DNA from: Tribonema minus
Taxonomy: Eukaryota > Sar > Xanthophyceae > Tribonematales > Tribonemataceae
DNA: 64,000 bases
Direction of reading: 5' to 3'
Assembly: GCA_017506865.1 (NCBI GenBank)
Contig: JAFCMP010000346.1
Span: forward strand, 1-64,000
The notes below the pieces were generated by a model. That model saw nothing but the letters and a program-made list of their open reading frames with translations. It searched no databases and had not been told where the DNA came from. Within the stretch, counting starts at the first letter, position 1. The number at the start of each line of letters is the position of its first letter. A program made the translations under genes and the position numbers. Of this stretch, positions 9,364 to 21,800 are shown in pieces.

Positions 9364-12300
9364 TGCTGAATTACTCAGTTGTCACAGCGCCGCCCGCGCG
9401 TCCGTCGCCTTCTGCGTACCGCGTCTTGTTGATCTCGCTGATGCTGCGCCGGCAACTGTGTCGCAGAGCGTGCAAGGCGCGTGGTTCCTCAACTTCCGGA
9501 GTTGAAGTGCCATTGTTCGCGACAGTGCTGGTTCCCCGACAAGTGCTGATTCCGCGCCTGCTCCCGTCTCAGAACCTCAGACAGGAGCCAGCAGTACATG
9601 CACGAGTTGTGCAGCAAGCAATCGTCGCTGACTGCAGCGCATGCGCTTCACACTTGCAGCTTTTTCCACGGCAAGAGCAGATGAGCCGGGGCAAGGTGGC
9701 GCTAAGGAAACGAAAGGTGACGACAGCAAGGCTAGTGTAGTGGCGAGCATCTTTTCGTTGATGCAAGACGTATTGTAGCACCGTGACTGTGAATGAGGAC
9801 AGGAAGGTCGAGATCCTCAGAGAGCCCCCTGCCACTCCGTATCAGCAAAATGAGTCTCGCCGCATCGCGATTGTCTCCATTGTCCTCTTTGGTCTCCTGC
9901 ACCATCGAGCTCCTTGCTGCGACCCCACAAGTACCACAGCGGCGCTGAGGAGACCAACGGAGAGCTGGGAGGGGTGGTGGCAATTGCTGGCGACGAGTAC
10001 GAGTCTCGTTTCGCCAGCAGCAGGTCGTGCTTGTCCTGGTCCTTCGCGGAATGGGCAAGTTTTTCACCTAAAACCCACAGGGATGGAGGCTGCTGCAGTT
10101 GCCTCGCCGAGAAGCGAGCTACCTACAGGCTAAAATGCGTGGGCTGCATGCAGAGCTGCTGGATGGTATGGGCGACGCAGCAACATCGTCAGCTGCTGAC
10201 TGCTTGTCCAGCTCGGTCAGGACACAACGCCCGGTCTGCAATGAGCATGCGGCGTTGCTGGCGCACACGGGCAAGTACCTGCCATACGCCTTCCGCGGGC
10301 TGGTAGCACTCGCCGCCGGCCAATCTGGTGCACTGCAACAGCAACCACTGCTTTGGTGTGTGTGATCGGCCTGCAACGGCTGGGCAGCACTGCTCAACCA
10401 TGGCACTCGGAGCTCGCAGCGATGTGCCCACACCAGTGGTGACATGGAGGCTGCTGCAGCAGTGCCTGGGGCCACTCGCATGGGGGCGTCATTCGCAAGT
10501 GTTCAGAGCACTGGCACCAAGGCTGCGGTGGCACGTCAAGCAGTGTAGCCTGGTTGATGGCATTGGCGCCGGCATTCACGCCTGACTAGATGGTGCATTC
10601 AGGCATTGTTTGAGGCCATTGTGATTGAGCAATGGACCTGACAAGTGATAGCAAGCTGGCGACGGAGACAACTGCCACTATGCCATACAATTCAACATGC
10701 GTGGTGTTTGCTACACCTGCACGAAGCATTGCCAGCAGAGAGTTGCTGAAGGCTTGGCGATCGAGCACATTTGCATGTTGATGTGTGCAAGAGACGGTAA
10801 AGTACCCTTCAAACACGCCATTCGTGGTACAACAGCAGATCTAGGTTCTGTTGGGTGTAATGGTACGTAATGCGATACCAACTCGCGCCAAGGAGCTGCA
10901 ACCACGTACCGTAGTAAGCGCTGCCTATACACACGAATGAACCTGGGCATTGGTGATGAAAAAATTGGCTTCAACAGTAATTGACTCCTGTAACACGCAC
11001 CAGTATATGTGCATATATACATGCTACGTAATAATGTGTGCGCTCACACATACTCACATCATGCCACCATTACCCCCCCCCCCCCCCCCCCCTTCCCTCG
11101 GGTAATCTTCGCGGACAGAATGATTCAATTCTGCCAACATCACAGGGATCACTGGCGGTCTCGGAACGTCGACTGATCCTACGCGCGCGTATACGGCTGT
11201 CGCTAGGCCAGCAGGACGAGGAGGGGTTGGACAGCACTACCAGCGCAGCAGCGGGAAGTGAGGCTTTGGCGCATCTGAGCCAGCACAACCATGGTGTCCG
11301 CGGAGAGGTGCCTGACGGCAGCATCAGCAGTGGCTTTGCTGTGTGGCGTCCTCGGCAGTCCCGAGCAACACGCGAGGCAGCTGAGGATGTCTATCCCTGG
11401 CATACCGACCATCCAGGTGGGCCAGCTACGTGCTGAGCTTGCAGCGTGTGATTGCTGGTGGATCCAAGTTGAACACCAAGCAGCAATTCTCAATGTTTAC
11501 CACTAGCGACCCACACACACCACACACCTTTGCTGCTGCTGCTTCACTGTCGTTTGCTTGAGCAGACCCAGACTACAGGGAACCATGGCAACGCCGGGAT
11601 TGGACCTAAAAATCAGCACTGCGTCTTGGACCCGTAAGTGCCGTGCCCCAGCAGCTTTCTGCAATCCAACCATGTGTACTGACGTATCGACAGTCGGCAT
11701 CGTCACCATCTGGTAGTTACGCATCACAAGCAACAGAGAGTCTCTGAGACTGTTGCCCTGGCAGGAAGCGTAGTGATGTAGGCCCACTTTCTAAAAGACT
11801 TCGACAGTCACTTCGCCCTCGGCAATTCGGTGGTGTGAGTGGCTACGTCATTCGCGCATCCCAGCCACCGGTTGCTGATGTGATTGCTGTGAGAGCTCAC
11901 ATCATTGTGCCTGCAAGACGACTATGCCAGCTTTGCTATAATAAAGGGTCAAGATGCTGCAGTTGCAGTTGCTGTGATGTTGGGACCATCCATTTGTACG
12001 AATTTCACTGTTGTGGTAACTTCATTCATCGTCATCACCAACCTTGCACGTATTTGCAGATTTGTGGAACTTATCATGTCAGCAATTGCAATGTTTCGTG
12101 TTTGCAAAAAACTCTCAAGTTTTGCGCTGAATTTATTGAGAGCGGCGCTCGGCTGTTAAATTACCTGAAATTACCTCATACTTGCCGCTCAGTATATACG
12201 GTGTTAATATTATCAAGGCAGCCACTGGCACAAGCAGAACCCGGTACCTGGGCTGTTGCTGTCATGTGATCGCGTCTGATCACACCGAGCTAAAGCAAAC

Positions 12301-12804
12301 TTGCTGCAATTCTCCATATATCCAACTTGAACGTCCCTGCCGCATTTCCCCCAACCTGCTCACATAATACGGGAGGTGCAGCATTCAGGTCGAGGTTATG
12401 GCGTCTACGCAGGTGTGCTGCAGAAAACCTTGCCCTTGTGCACTTCCTAGGTCCTGCAACTTCAGTCGAGTTCACTTTTCGTTGTCCCCCTGCCTCATGC
12501 GCAATCCCCTCCCTACCCTCTGAACTGCGGCAAGTTGACACTGGAGACGCTGCAGTGCGTTCTTGCCATCAGCTTCTGGTGTCGCACTTCTGACGTGTCG
12601 TGCAATGTCAGCTGCTGCTGATTTTGTCACGCATCCTCCCCCCGCCCATTACTGGCCTTGTTCGTAACCAATGCGCGCAGGCTGGAGATTCATTTCTCAG
12701 TCGGTTGATGATGCTGATCAGTGGTTTCTCGCTGCAGCCCCCCCCCCCTTCAATGTCGGCCGATGCTGAATCATTGTGTCCCCCCCCCCTTCTTTCATTC
12801 GCAG
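9364..12804. other. Region between divergent genes 2 and 3; promoters and the missing first glucanase exon(s)
   Basis: The promoter of gene 2 should lie just above 9363. The 5' exon(s) of the glucanase should lie further right, because the first recognised exon starts mid-codon. One candidate is an ATG at 11291 in good context (ACCATGG) with a signal-peptide-like start (ERCLTAASAVALLCGVLG), but its best donor (about 11417) has the wrong phase for direct joining. A protein-like open stretch at 10099-10365 (+) has no recognised family. A poly-C run is at about 11072-11091. A diverged copy of the glucanase exon 1 acceptor side is at about 12524-12562. Confidence 0.4.
11291..11416 (+). other. Possible signal-peptide exon of the glucanase (weak)
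   Basis: The ATG has a strong context and encodes a short basic/polar start, a hydrophobic stretch (CLTAASAVALLCGVLG) and a plausible cleavage region. A donor-like CAG|GTGGGC follows. The phase does not match the next recognised exon at 12805, so one more small exon would be needed. Position and hydrophobicity are the only support. Confidence 0.22.
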
Positions 12805-15800
12805 TAAGCTGACGCCGGAGACGCTGCCGTTCTTCATACCGGACATTCGCCAGGCGTGGGGCTCGCTGTGCGGCAGAAATAGGGGCGTGTTTGTAACGGA
12901 TCCGCCCGATGGCCACACGTACTCGTGCAACGACCTGCCCGAGGTGCGTACTTCAATGTATGACTTCAAGTGGTGACTTCAGTGCTGACTTCAAGTGGTG
13001 ACTTCGTGCTGTGTTTGTAACGGATCCGCCCGACAGCCACACACGCACTCGTGCAACAACCTGCCCGAGATGTGTACTTGAAGTTCGGGCTTTAAATTGC
13101 TGTGCTTGGGGCCCGCCCAAACAGCCACACATACACGTGCAACTTTTTTTCAATTGCTGACTTGAAGTGTGGGCAAGTGCTGTTGATGGTGAAATGTGCG
13201 GCAAACAAGTTATTGCGCTTTCTGTCATCTCGCTTGGGCACGAAAAGTCTGGATGATGAATGTCAAGCTTTCAGAATAAACATTTGCCCATGTAGGGACA
13301 GTATCAATCCTGGTTTTGCTTTGATGAACAATTGACAATCACTTTATGTGCAACAGCCTCTTTGAGGCATGGCCATGAAGCGCCGTGCTCGCAGTTATTG
13401 AGTCAATTGTAAGTTGAATTAAATTTATTCGTACATTTGTGAGTATTTCACATTAGTTGTGTATACACATTTTTAAACACATTCTTCATCAGAAACCATG
13501 GGCAGATTAAGATATTCGTTGTCAGGGAAATTATCAATTGATTCCTTGAGGTCAAAGTACAGAAGGGGCAAAGCTGAGCATGTTGAAGAAACACATGTGC
13601 GCATGCATGAGTTCTTGTGCATACAATTCTTGGACAGATTTGTGAATGTAAGCTGCAAAAACTCAACAGTGACCCCGCATTTGTCATCTAAAGGCATGGG
13701 AAAACGGCCGCAGCGCTCAACAGCTGAGCACTGCTTGACGTCTGCATTTCAGGAGCCTTGGTCTTGCGCCAAATATTTCACTTAAAAGCATGAAGCATAG
13801 GCATTTTTGCTCCGACATGCTACCATGTATGCAACATGCTCTGGTTCGGGACTGGTGCTGTACGTCAAGACATCGCTATTGTGCTGAGAGCGCTGCTTTT
13901 TTTAAACAAGATGATTCATTTTTGTTGAATGAATGCACATACCTGTACATTTCAGAAAGGCGCATGGGAACTATTCACATCTTTCTATGTAATTTTCAAG
14001 TGAAACGTACTTGGACTACTGTGAATATCAGATGCGCTCTAGACAAACATACTTCAAAGTGCTCTCAACATGAGACACAAGCATGAGGTTTGACTATGGG
14101 AAGACATTATTTGCTGAACGACTTAATTCTCAGGGTGAGTTAGTGCAGTCAATGAGGCATTCCCGTACAAGCGCGCGTGTCTACAACTGTTGCACTCTAG
14201 CGTGATGGTGCAAGCGCGATGAGCTATGCCAAAAAAAACACGACGCGTTGTAGCAGGATGAATGAGGCTATCGCTGCTGGCATGGGGTATACAAAAAAAA
14301 AAAAGGGACTGATCGGGGTGGCGCACTTAATACCAGCCTGTTCGCATAATCACAGAACAATAGCTGAAATTCTAAAGGGCTTGTGTAGGGAAGCACCGTG
14401 TGACATATTCATGACGTACTTGACTTGGTGAAAAATGATGCCAATGTCGAGGAGAGTTCACGCTAGTGGTTGACAACTTTTTCACTGAGACGATTTGCCT
14501 CAGCTCACTGGTCACTGTTGCTGGCAACGCGCCGCCCGCTGGCTGACTCGCGAGAGCCATCGTTTGCTGTGACAGATGCCGATCTCATCACCTACCATGT
14601 ACGGGTCCAACAGTCGTCAACCTTCAAAAATCTGTACTTGCCCAACTTCATTACCATGTACAAATGTGCTCCAACAATAATCAAATTGTTTCAAATGCAG
14701 TGCTCCCTCCAACAATCAATCATCATACTATGCAAATTGCTCGTACAGCTCGATCATACATGTAGCGATCCGTTGAGTATGGTCAACATCTTAACAGCAT
14801 GCCCAGGGTGACATCTTTGAGGGTCACGCCCTTTCGCGCATGCAGATTCCTCGAAGCATATGCTGCAAACTTGTTTACCTATAAATGAATAGCTTATATA
14901 ACAACATATACAATGTCTTTGCTCCGGTGCAGAGGTGGGGTCCCGCGGCGAATGTCAATGAGGTCCTCAACCAGACGCTGGTGCCTGCCAACGTGGTGAG
15001 TCTGCTAACTTGGTCTCATAGTAGTTTAGGGTTAGGGGGAGGGTGTTTGTTTACAGCTGGTTCCTGCCAAGGTAATGACTCTGTTAGTACTGTACTTGGT
15101 CCTGTTCACGGTATGCACGTGTGGGGGCACATGTATGCGCAAGTACATGTGTACTGGTTGTGTTCTCTGAGTATGATGCGTGCACGGGTACATGTGTGAG
15201 CATAATGCGTGCGCGGGTACGTGTGCGTGCCGTATGCACATGGCAGCTGCGCGCGTGCGAGGCGGATGCGGCCGGAGTCTGCTGGTAATGGGTCTGTCCG
15301 TAAGTTAGAGTTGGGGGTACCTAGAGTTAGGGTCTTAGTGTACGCTCGCAGCAGGGGCGTGAGTACACGACACGCGTGTTCGCGGCTGTTGGCGCGCATG
15401 GGCACGCAGGTAGGGGGATGCGTTGTACACATTGCAAAATGGCATGATGTGCCTGCGCACGCATGCGCGTCGCGGCGAGCGTGCGCATCACGTCACGGGT
15501 GTGTGTATCGCATAGTGAAGTACTTGGCTTATCGGCGATAGGGTTCATGTATTCTCAAGTCTGTATGTGTCGTGTATATACTGAAGTATGGCATGCGCAG
15601 GGGGCTGGGGGGGTGCGCGTGGCCGATGCGGTGAGAGCGCGCGCGCGCGCGTCTGCGTTGTGGTGCACACGCCCCTTTGCGGGGCCCTGCGTGTCATGCA
15701 TCGCACAGCACTCGCCTCAAAGCGACGAGAGCGTTGTTGATTCCCCTGGCGCAAAGGTTCTCGAGTGCTGCTCATTCATGCTCGCTGCACGTGTGCATCA

Positions 15801-18800
15801 CCGGCTGGCGCGAAAAGCGCTGCTGACATCCTTGCGAGTGCCATCGCGGTCAAAGCGCAATTGTGTGTGGGTAGCATTGCTCACCCAAAATCGCTCTCCC
15901 CGCGCGCGCTCCCCTGCAGGCCGTGGAGACCATTGAGAACATTGTCAAGTCCGTCTACTTCACCAACCCCACCAAGGTGAGAGGCAGCGCTCAGCTAAAC
16001 ACGCGCTCCGCGTGTGAGAGGCAGTGCTCAGCTCGGCGCAAGAGAGGCAGAGCTCAGCTCAGCATGAGAGAGGCAGCGCTTGGCTCGCTGAGAGGGCGCA
16101 TTGCTTCGCACGCCGCTTCCCGTTCTGTTACGCAGGCCGCGCTAGTGCATGCGGCGCCCCGCATGCGAATCGCTTTGCGCAGAACTCTGTGACGCGCAGC
16201 AGCGCTCCGCTGCAGCTGCACCACATCCTGTGCTATTCAGGCTCGTAAATCGTGTTGTCTGCCCGTTGGCGTCAGTTGGAGTACATCCGCCACTGTGCCT
16301 TCTCTGATGCGGCACGCCGGGCGAAGGTGCATTGAGCTGAAACGTCTGGCGCCGCAGCGCTCAGCGGTTTCATCTGGCGCAGCAGGCGCATGCATGGCTT
16401 TTGCTTGTGCAACCTATACCATACTGTACCTCTGCAGTGTCTGCAGTTACAAACCACATGTGCATGTATGTAATGCTCAGCGCCGGACCTCACAAAAGCG
16501 CGAGACGCTCCCCCCCACACGGCGCCACCTCATACGACTGCTGCTTGCTGCTTGCTGCTCTGTGTGTGTTTGCCGCTGCACTGTAGACCACGATACCCAC
16601 TTTGAGTTTGAAGTTTATGTGATGACGCCCCCCGTCCCCCCAGGACGCCGCCTCGTGCGACTTTGAGGGCATCAGCACGCTGCTTTGTGATGTGTACATG
16701 CGCCGTAGACACGCTAGTCACTTCAACTGTGAAGTTCAACAACAAGCCTGTGTGACGCCCCCCCCCCACAGGACGCCGCCTCGTGCGACTTTGAGGGCAT
16801 CAGCACGCTGCTGTGCCTTGTGTGCATGCTGCTGCGCCGTAGACCACGATACTCACTTGAAGTGCAAAGTTTCAAGCCTGTGACACTCCCCTCCCCCCCC
16901 AGGACGCCGCCTCGTGCGACTTTGAGGGCATCAGCACGCTGCTGTGCGGGCGCGAAGACCCGTGGAAGCGCGCGCCCTGGTATGACACCCTCAAGGCGCC
17001 CATCCGCGCAGTTAACATCGGCGGACTGTGAGTGAACGCAAACTTCAATTCTGAATCATTATATGTCGCCGGTGAAAGGGTTAGCGAATCGTTTAATGGA
17101 GCCGTGGTATGACACTCTCAAGGCGCCCATACGCGCCGTCAACATTGGCGGACTGTGAGTGAAAGCAAACGTGAACTACTGATTCATGCTAACTTCAATG
17201 CTGATGCATCGCTGGGTCCGCCTAGGTATCAATAGGGTTAGGGCTAGTGAGCTGCGTGTAGTGAGCTGTGTGTGGAGACGTTGTGGTGAAACATCCTTAC
17301 GGCGCCCATTCGCGCCGTCGGCGGACGGTGAGTGAACATAAACTTGAGCACTGACAATTGCGATCTTCAATTACTGGCGTATCGCTGATGAGCCTAGGCA
17401 AGGGTAGTGGTGCCGGGGTATGCAGTGCTCAAAGCGCCCGTCCGCACCGTAAACTTGGCGGACTGTGAGTGAACGTTAACTTGAACTGATCACTACGGTT
17501 TCTGTAGGGTTGATAATGGTTAGGGTTAGGGTTAAAGTTAGGGTTAGGGTTACTGTGAGTGGGCCGGCCATCATGTTGCGGCAGGGCCAACGATCCGTGA
17601 AAGGTCGTTGCCGAACTCGTGCCAACTCACAAGCCGCTATTGCTTTCAACTTCAACATTCTCACGTCGACTTCAACCAAAACATACCGCTTCTGTATCCC
17701 AGGTTTGTTCTGGAGAGGTGGATCCTGCCGGCATTCGTTGACTGGGGCGAGCCCACAGGCATCATCGACCAGCACAGCTTCAGCGTTAAGTGCGGCGACC
17801 TCGGCATCTGCGAGGACATCAAGGCGCACTGGAAGAACTTCTACACGGCGCAGGTGAGATTATTCACTCAATGACTCACTCGATGACTCGCTCAATGACT
17901 CATTCGATGTTGCCTCGGCATCTGCGTGGACTTCAAGTCGCAGTGGAAGAACTTCTACACGGCGCAGGTTAGATGACTCAACTCAGTGACTAACTTAATG
18001 ACTCGCTCAATGATGCCATGGCATCTGCGAGGACATGGAAGGTGCACTGGAAATGACTCACTCGATGACGCCATCGACAGTGGGTCGTGGAGAGGTGAGG
18101 GGCGGCAGGGGTAAGCGTGCGGGTTAGGGATCAGGGTCAGGGTCAGGGTCAGGGCAAGGGCTACGGTTAGGGTTAGAGCGGCTGGCGCCTCAGCTCAGCG
18201 GTACGAGCACTGGGAGATGCGGCCAGCGTTGACCTTGATGACGCGCTCGGCAGCAGCGCTCACCCGCTGCTGATGCGTTTCCTCTGCATCGTCACGGTGC
18301 GAGGTTTGTCGAAAGTGTGGGACACTGCATGCTGTGTGCCCTGCCCTGACTGACAATGCGGTCCGAATGCACATACGTACGCTTGCTCTTCTCGCGGGCA
18401 GAGGCAGGGCTGCCGCCGCGCGCCGCCACACAAGAATCGCGCGGCGTGCGCGGCTTGCACGTGCGCTTGCGCAGACACACATCCATTATGCGGCGACCAC
18501 GGTTATTGGCGGAAGCCATTCAATTCGACGATTAACGTAGCCACACCTTGTCACCTCGTGCACTACAATCTTTTGATTCGTTTCCATGCACGGTCTGGCC
18601 GCTGTTCCGCCGCCGCTCTGCGCACTGTTTCGCCAGACGGCGCATGTGTCACCGCCCATTCGCTTGCCCCTCCGTGCTCTCTCCGCGCTGCGTCGCACTG
18701 CGCTAGAGGCACTGCTGGCACAGTCACCATGTTCTCTGGTGTGGAGCGCTGACGTCGCTGTGCCCCGCACTCTGCCCCCGCCCCCTTCAGGACTTCCACG

Positions 18801-21800
18801 ACATGAAGTCCATGGGCCTCAACTCGATCCGCCTGCCCGTCGGCTGGTGGTACTTTGCCAAGTACGCCAACATCAACTCCGCGCCATACATCATTCCAGA
18901 CGAGGACCTGTACAGCCTCGATCACCCTATCACGCGCGTGCTCAAGTGGGCGCACGACGCTGGGCTTCAGGTGACCGTGATGACTGTGATTGTTCTCTCT
19001 GGATCTGTAGGGTTAGGTTAGGCGTTCAGGTAAGGATTGAGTTGACCCTTAGGAGACGATGATGACTGTACTTTGCCAAGTACGCCAACATCAACTCCGC
19101 GCCGTACATCATCCCGGACGAGGACCTGTACAGCCTCGACCACCCCATCACGCGCGTGCTCAAGTCGGCGCACGACGCTCGCCTTCACGTGATATAGTAA
19201 ATGAGGACGCAAAGCATTCAATCTGACGGCTACCCACACCTTGTCACCTAGAGCTCTACAATCTTCTGGCTCGTTTCCATTCAGCATTGGTACTAGGGTT
19301 AACGCCGTCATCATCCCATATTCAGCCTCGACCACCCCATTACGCGCGGGCTCAAGTGGGCCCACCCCATTACGCGCGTGCTCAAGTGGGCGCACGATGC
19401 TGGCCTCCAGGTGACGATAACGGCTGTGATTGTTCATTCTGGATCTGTAGAGTTAGGTTAGGCGTTCAGGTAAGGATTGAGTTGACCCTTAGGAGACGAT
19501 GACGACTGTACTTTGCCAAGTACGCCAACATCAACTCCGCGCCGTACATCATCCCGGACGAGGCTCTGTACAGCCTCGACCACCCCATCACGCGCGTGCT
19601 CAAGTGGGCGCACGACGCCGGCCTTCAGGTGATCAAGTCAATGAGGACGCAAAGCATTCAATTTGACGGCTACCCACACCTTGTCACCTAGAGCTCTACA
19701 ATCTTTTGGCTCGTTTCCATTCGGCATTGGTACTAGGGTTAACGCCGTCATCATCCCATATTCAGCCTCGTCCACCCATTACGCGCGTGCTCAAGTGGGC
19801 CCACCCCATTACGCGCGTGCTCAAGTGGGCGCACGATGCTGGCCTCCAGGTGACGATAACGGCTGTGCGTCAGTCTTTTCTTTGTTCTGCACATCTAGGG
19901 TGAGGGTCAGGGTTGGGGTCAGGTCTAGGTTAGGGTTGAAGTTGGCACTGTGCATCGTCTCGGACTAAGACCCCTGTGCAGCATCAAACACCCCATCACG
20001 TGCGTGCTCAAGTGGGCGCGCGACGCTGGGCTTCAGGCGACGATGATGACTGTGATCGTTGCTTCAGGATCTGTAGGGGTAGGGGTAGGGGTAGGGGTTT
20101 TACGTAAGAATCGAGACAACGTCCAGTGATGATGATGACTGGTGCATCAATCTTCCTGCATCTTTAGGGCTAGGTAATGGTTCCAGTAAGGATTGGGTCA
20201 AGCGCTAGCGCCATGCACCATTCTGCATGAGACCCCTGTACAGCCTTGACGCGGGTTGCAGAAGCGTGGGCACGATGCCGGCCTCCAGGTGGCAATGATA
20301 CTTACTGCCATCTGTTCTGCATCTGTAGGGCCAGCATTAAGGCGAGTCGATCGTCCTGAATTGAGGGCTTGTACGGCCGCGCAGTGCTGCTGATCCGTGG
20401 TCGCTCGTGCCCCGAAGTGCATGTGATGCTGGTGCGGGGGCGCTGCGCGGAGCACTGTTGCGAGCTGAACCCCCCCGACCGCGCATGCCCCCAGTGTATC
20501 TTGTGATACACGACAGTGCTGGAAAGCAGTGTTGTTGCATGGAAGGGATGCCTGCCTACTGCGGCGCCAGCCATTGCGCTGAGGAATCATCGACGAGTCA
20601 AACTCTGAGTCATCGTGCTGCTTGCCGCATGTGTCATGTACGCCACAGGTGATCCTGGACCTGCACGGCGCCCCCGGCGGCCAGAATGGCCTTGACAACA
20701 GCGGCCTCACGTCACCGGACCCGAATAACCTCGTGTGGGGAGAGGTGAGTGGGGGGGGGGTAGCTAGGGGCAGGGCTCACAACTAGGGTTAAGATTGCCT
20801 TGTTTGTTCATGTCGCCGGACCCCAAACAACCTCGTGTGGGGAGAGGTGAGGGGGTAGTGAACTACAGTATCTACGGGGGTTTAAGGCTAGGGCCAGGGG
20901 TCACAATCAGGGTTAAGGTTGCCTTGCCCATTGCCCTAAACACGTGCACGCTTAGTTGGGAAGCGAGGGGTTAGCAAACAGACTACGTGGGGATAGTGCT
21001 AGGGCCAGGGTCCACCACTAGGGGTAAGGTTGCCTTGCCCTTTGCCTCAAACATGTGCACATTAGTTGGCAGTAGGATTGGGAGCAGCCAGGACCAGCGG
21101 TGGGATTGTCTGGCTGGCTCGCTCACCATCCGATGTGCACTTGAAAGTTGACTCAACAGCATCTTGTGTACTCGAATGTTCATAGAGAGATGGCAGGTGC
21201 TATATACATGTAGAAGCGTCGACACTATGTGGGCCGTTTTGACGTGTTCCGGTACATGTGATGTGTACTTGACGGTCAATCAAGTGCATACTCAAATGGC
21301 ATCTTGTTTACTGAAAGTTTTACACGAGACTGGCAGGTGCATTTAGTTTATAGAAGAGTGGCAGGTGTATGTACATGTAGAACCGCAAGTCACTACTGTA
21401 AGCTGTTCTGATGTGCCCCGACTGCGCTTCCTTCCGCGCGCACAGGCGTGGCTGTACTCGCCCAACCACATGGGCAACACGGTCAAGACGCTCGCCGCCA
21501 TCTCGCAGTACATCAACCACATCGACGACAACCACAACCTGGACAACATCATGGTGCGTTCGTGCAGTTTGTGGTGCTGGTGCGCTCTCTGAGCATCATT
21601 GACGTATGCGACAGCGTCGTGTGGTATGCATTCATGCCATCTCGCAGTACATCAACCACATGATGTTGTCTAGGTGGCATCATGGTGCGTTAGTGCTGTC
21701 AGGTTCTTCGAAGTACTGAATGGTGCAGGTGCGCTCTCTGGCATCATCTGTGCGTGTGACAGAGCGGTCAGTGGTGTCCTTGCGGCACATTCTCGTGTGC

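Noticed and set aside
10099..10365. Protein-like open frame (REASYLQAKMRGLHAELLDG)
   Set aside because: No family recognised, no splice partners, and flanking frames are broken; too weak to call a gene.
12524..12562. Possible extra glucanase exon
   Set aside because: It is a diverged copy of the acceptor side of exon 1 (LTPETLP becomes LTLETLQ), without a donor in phase.
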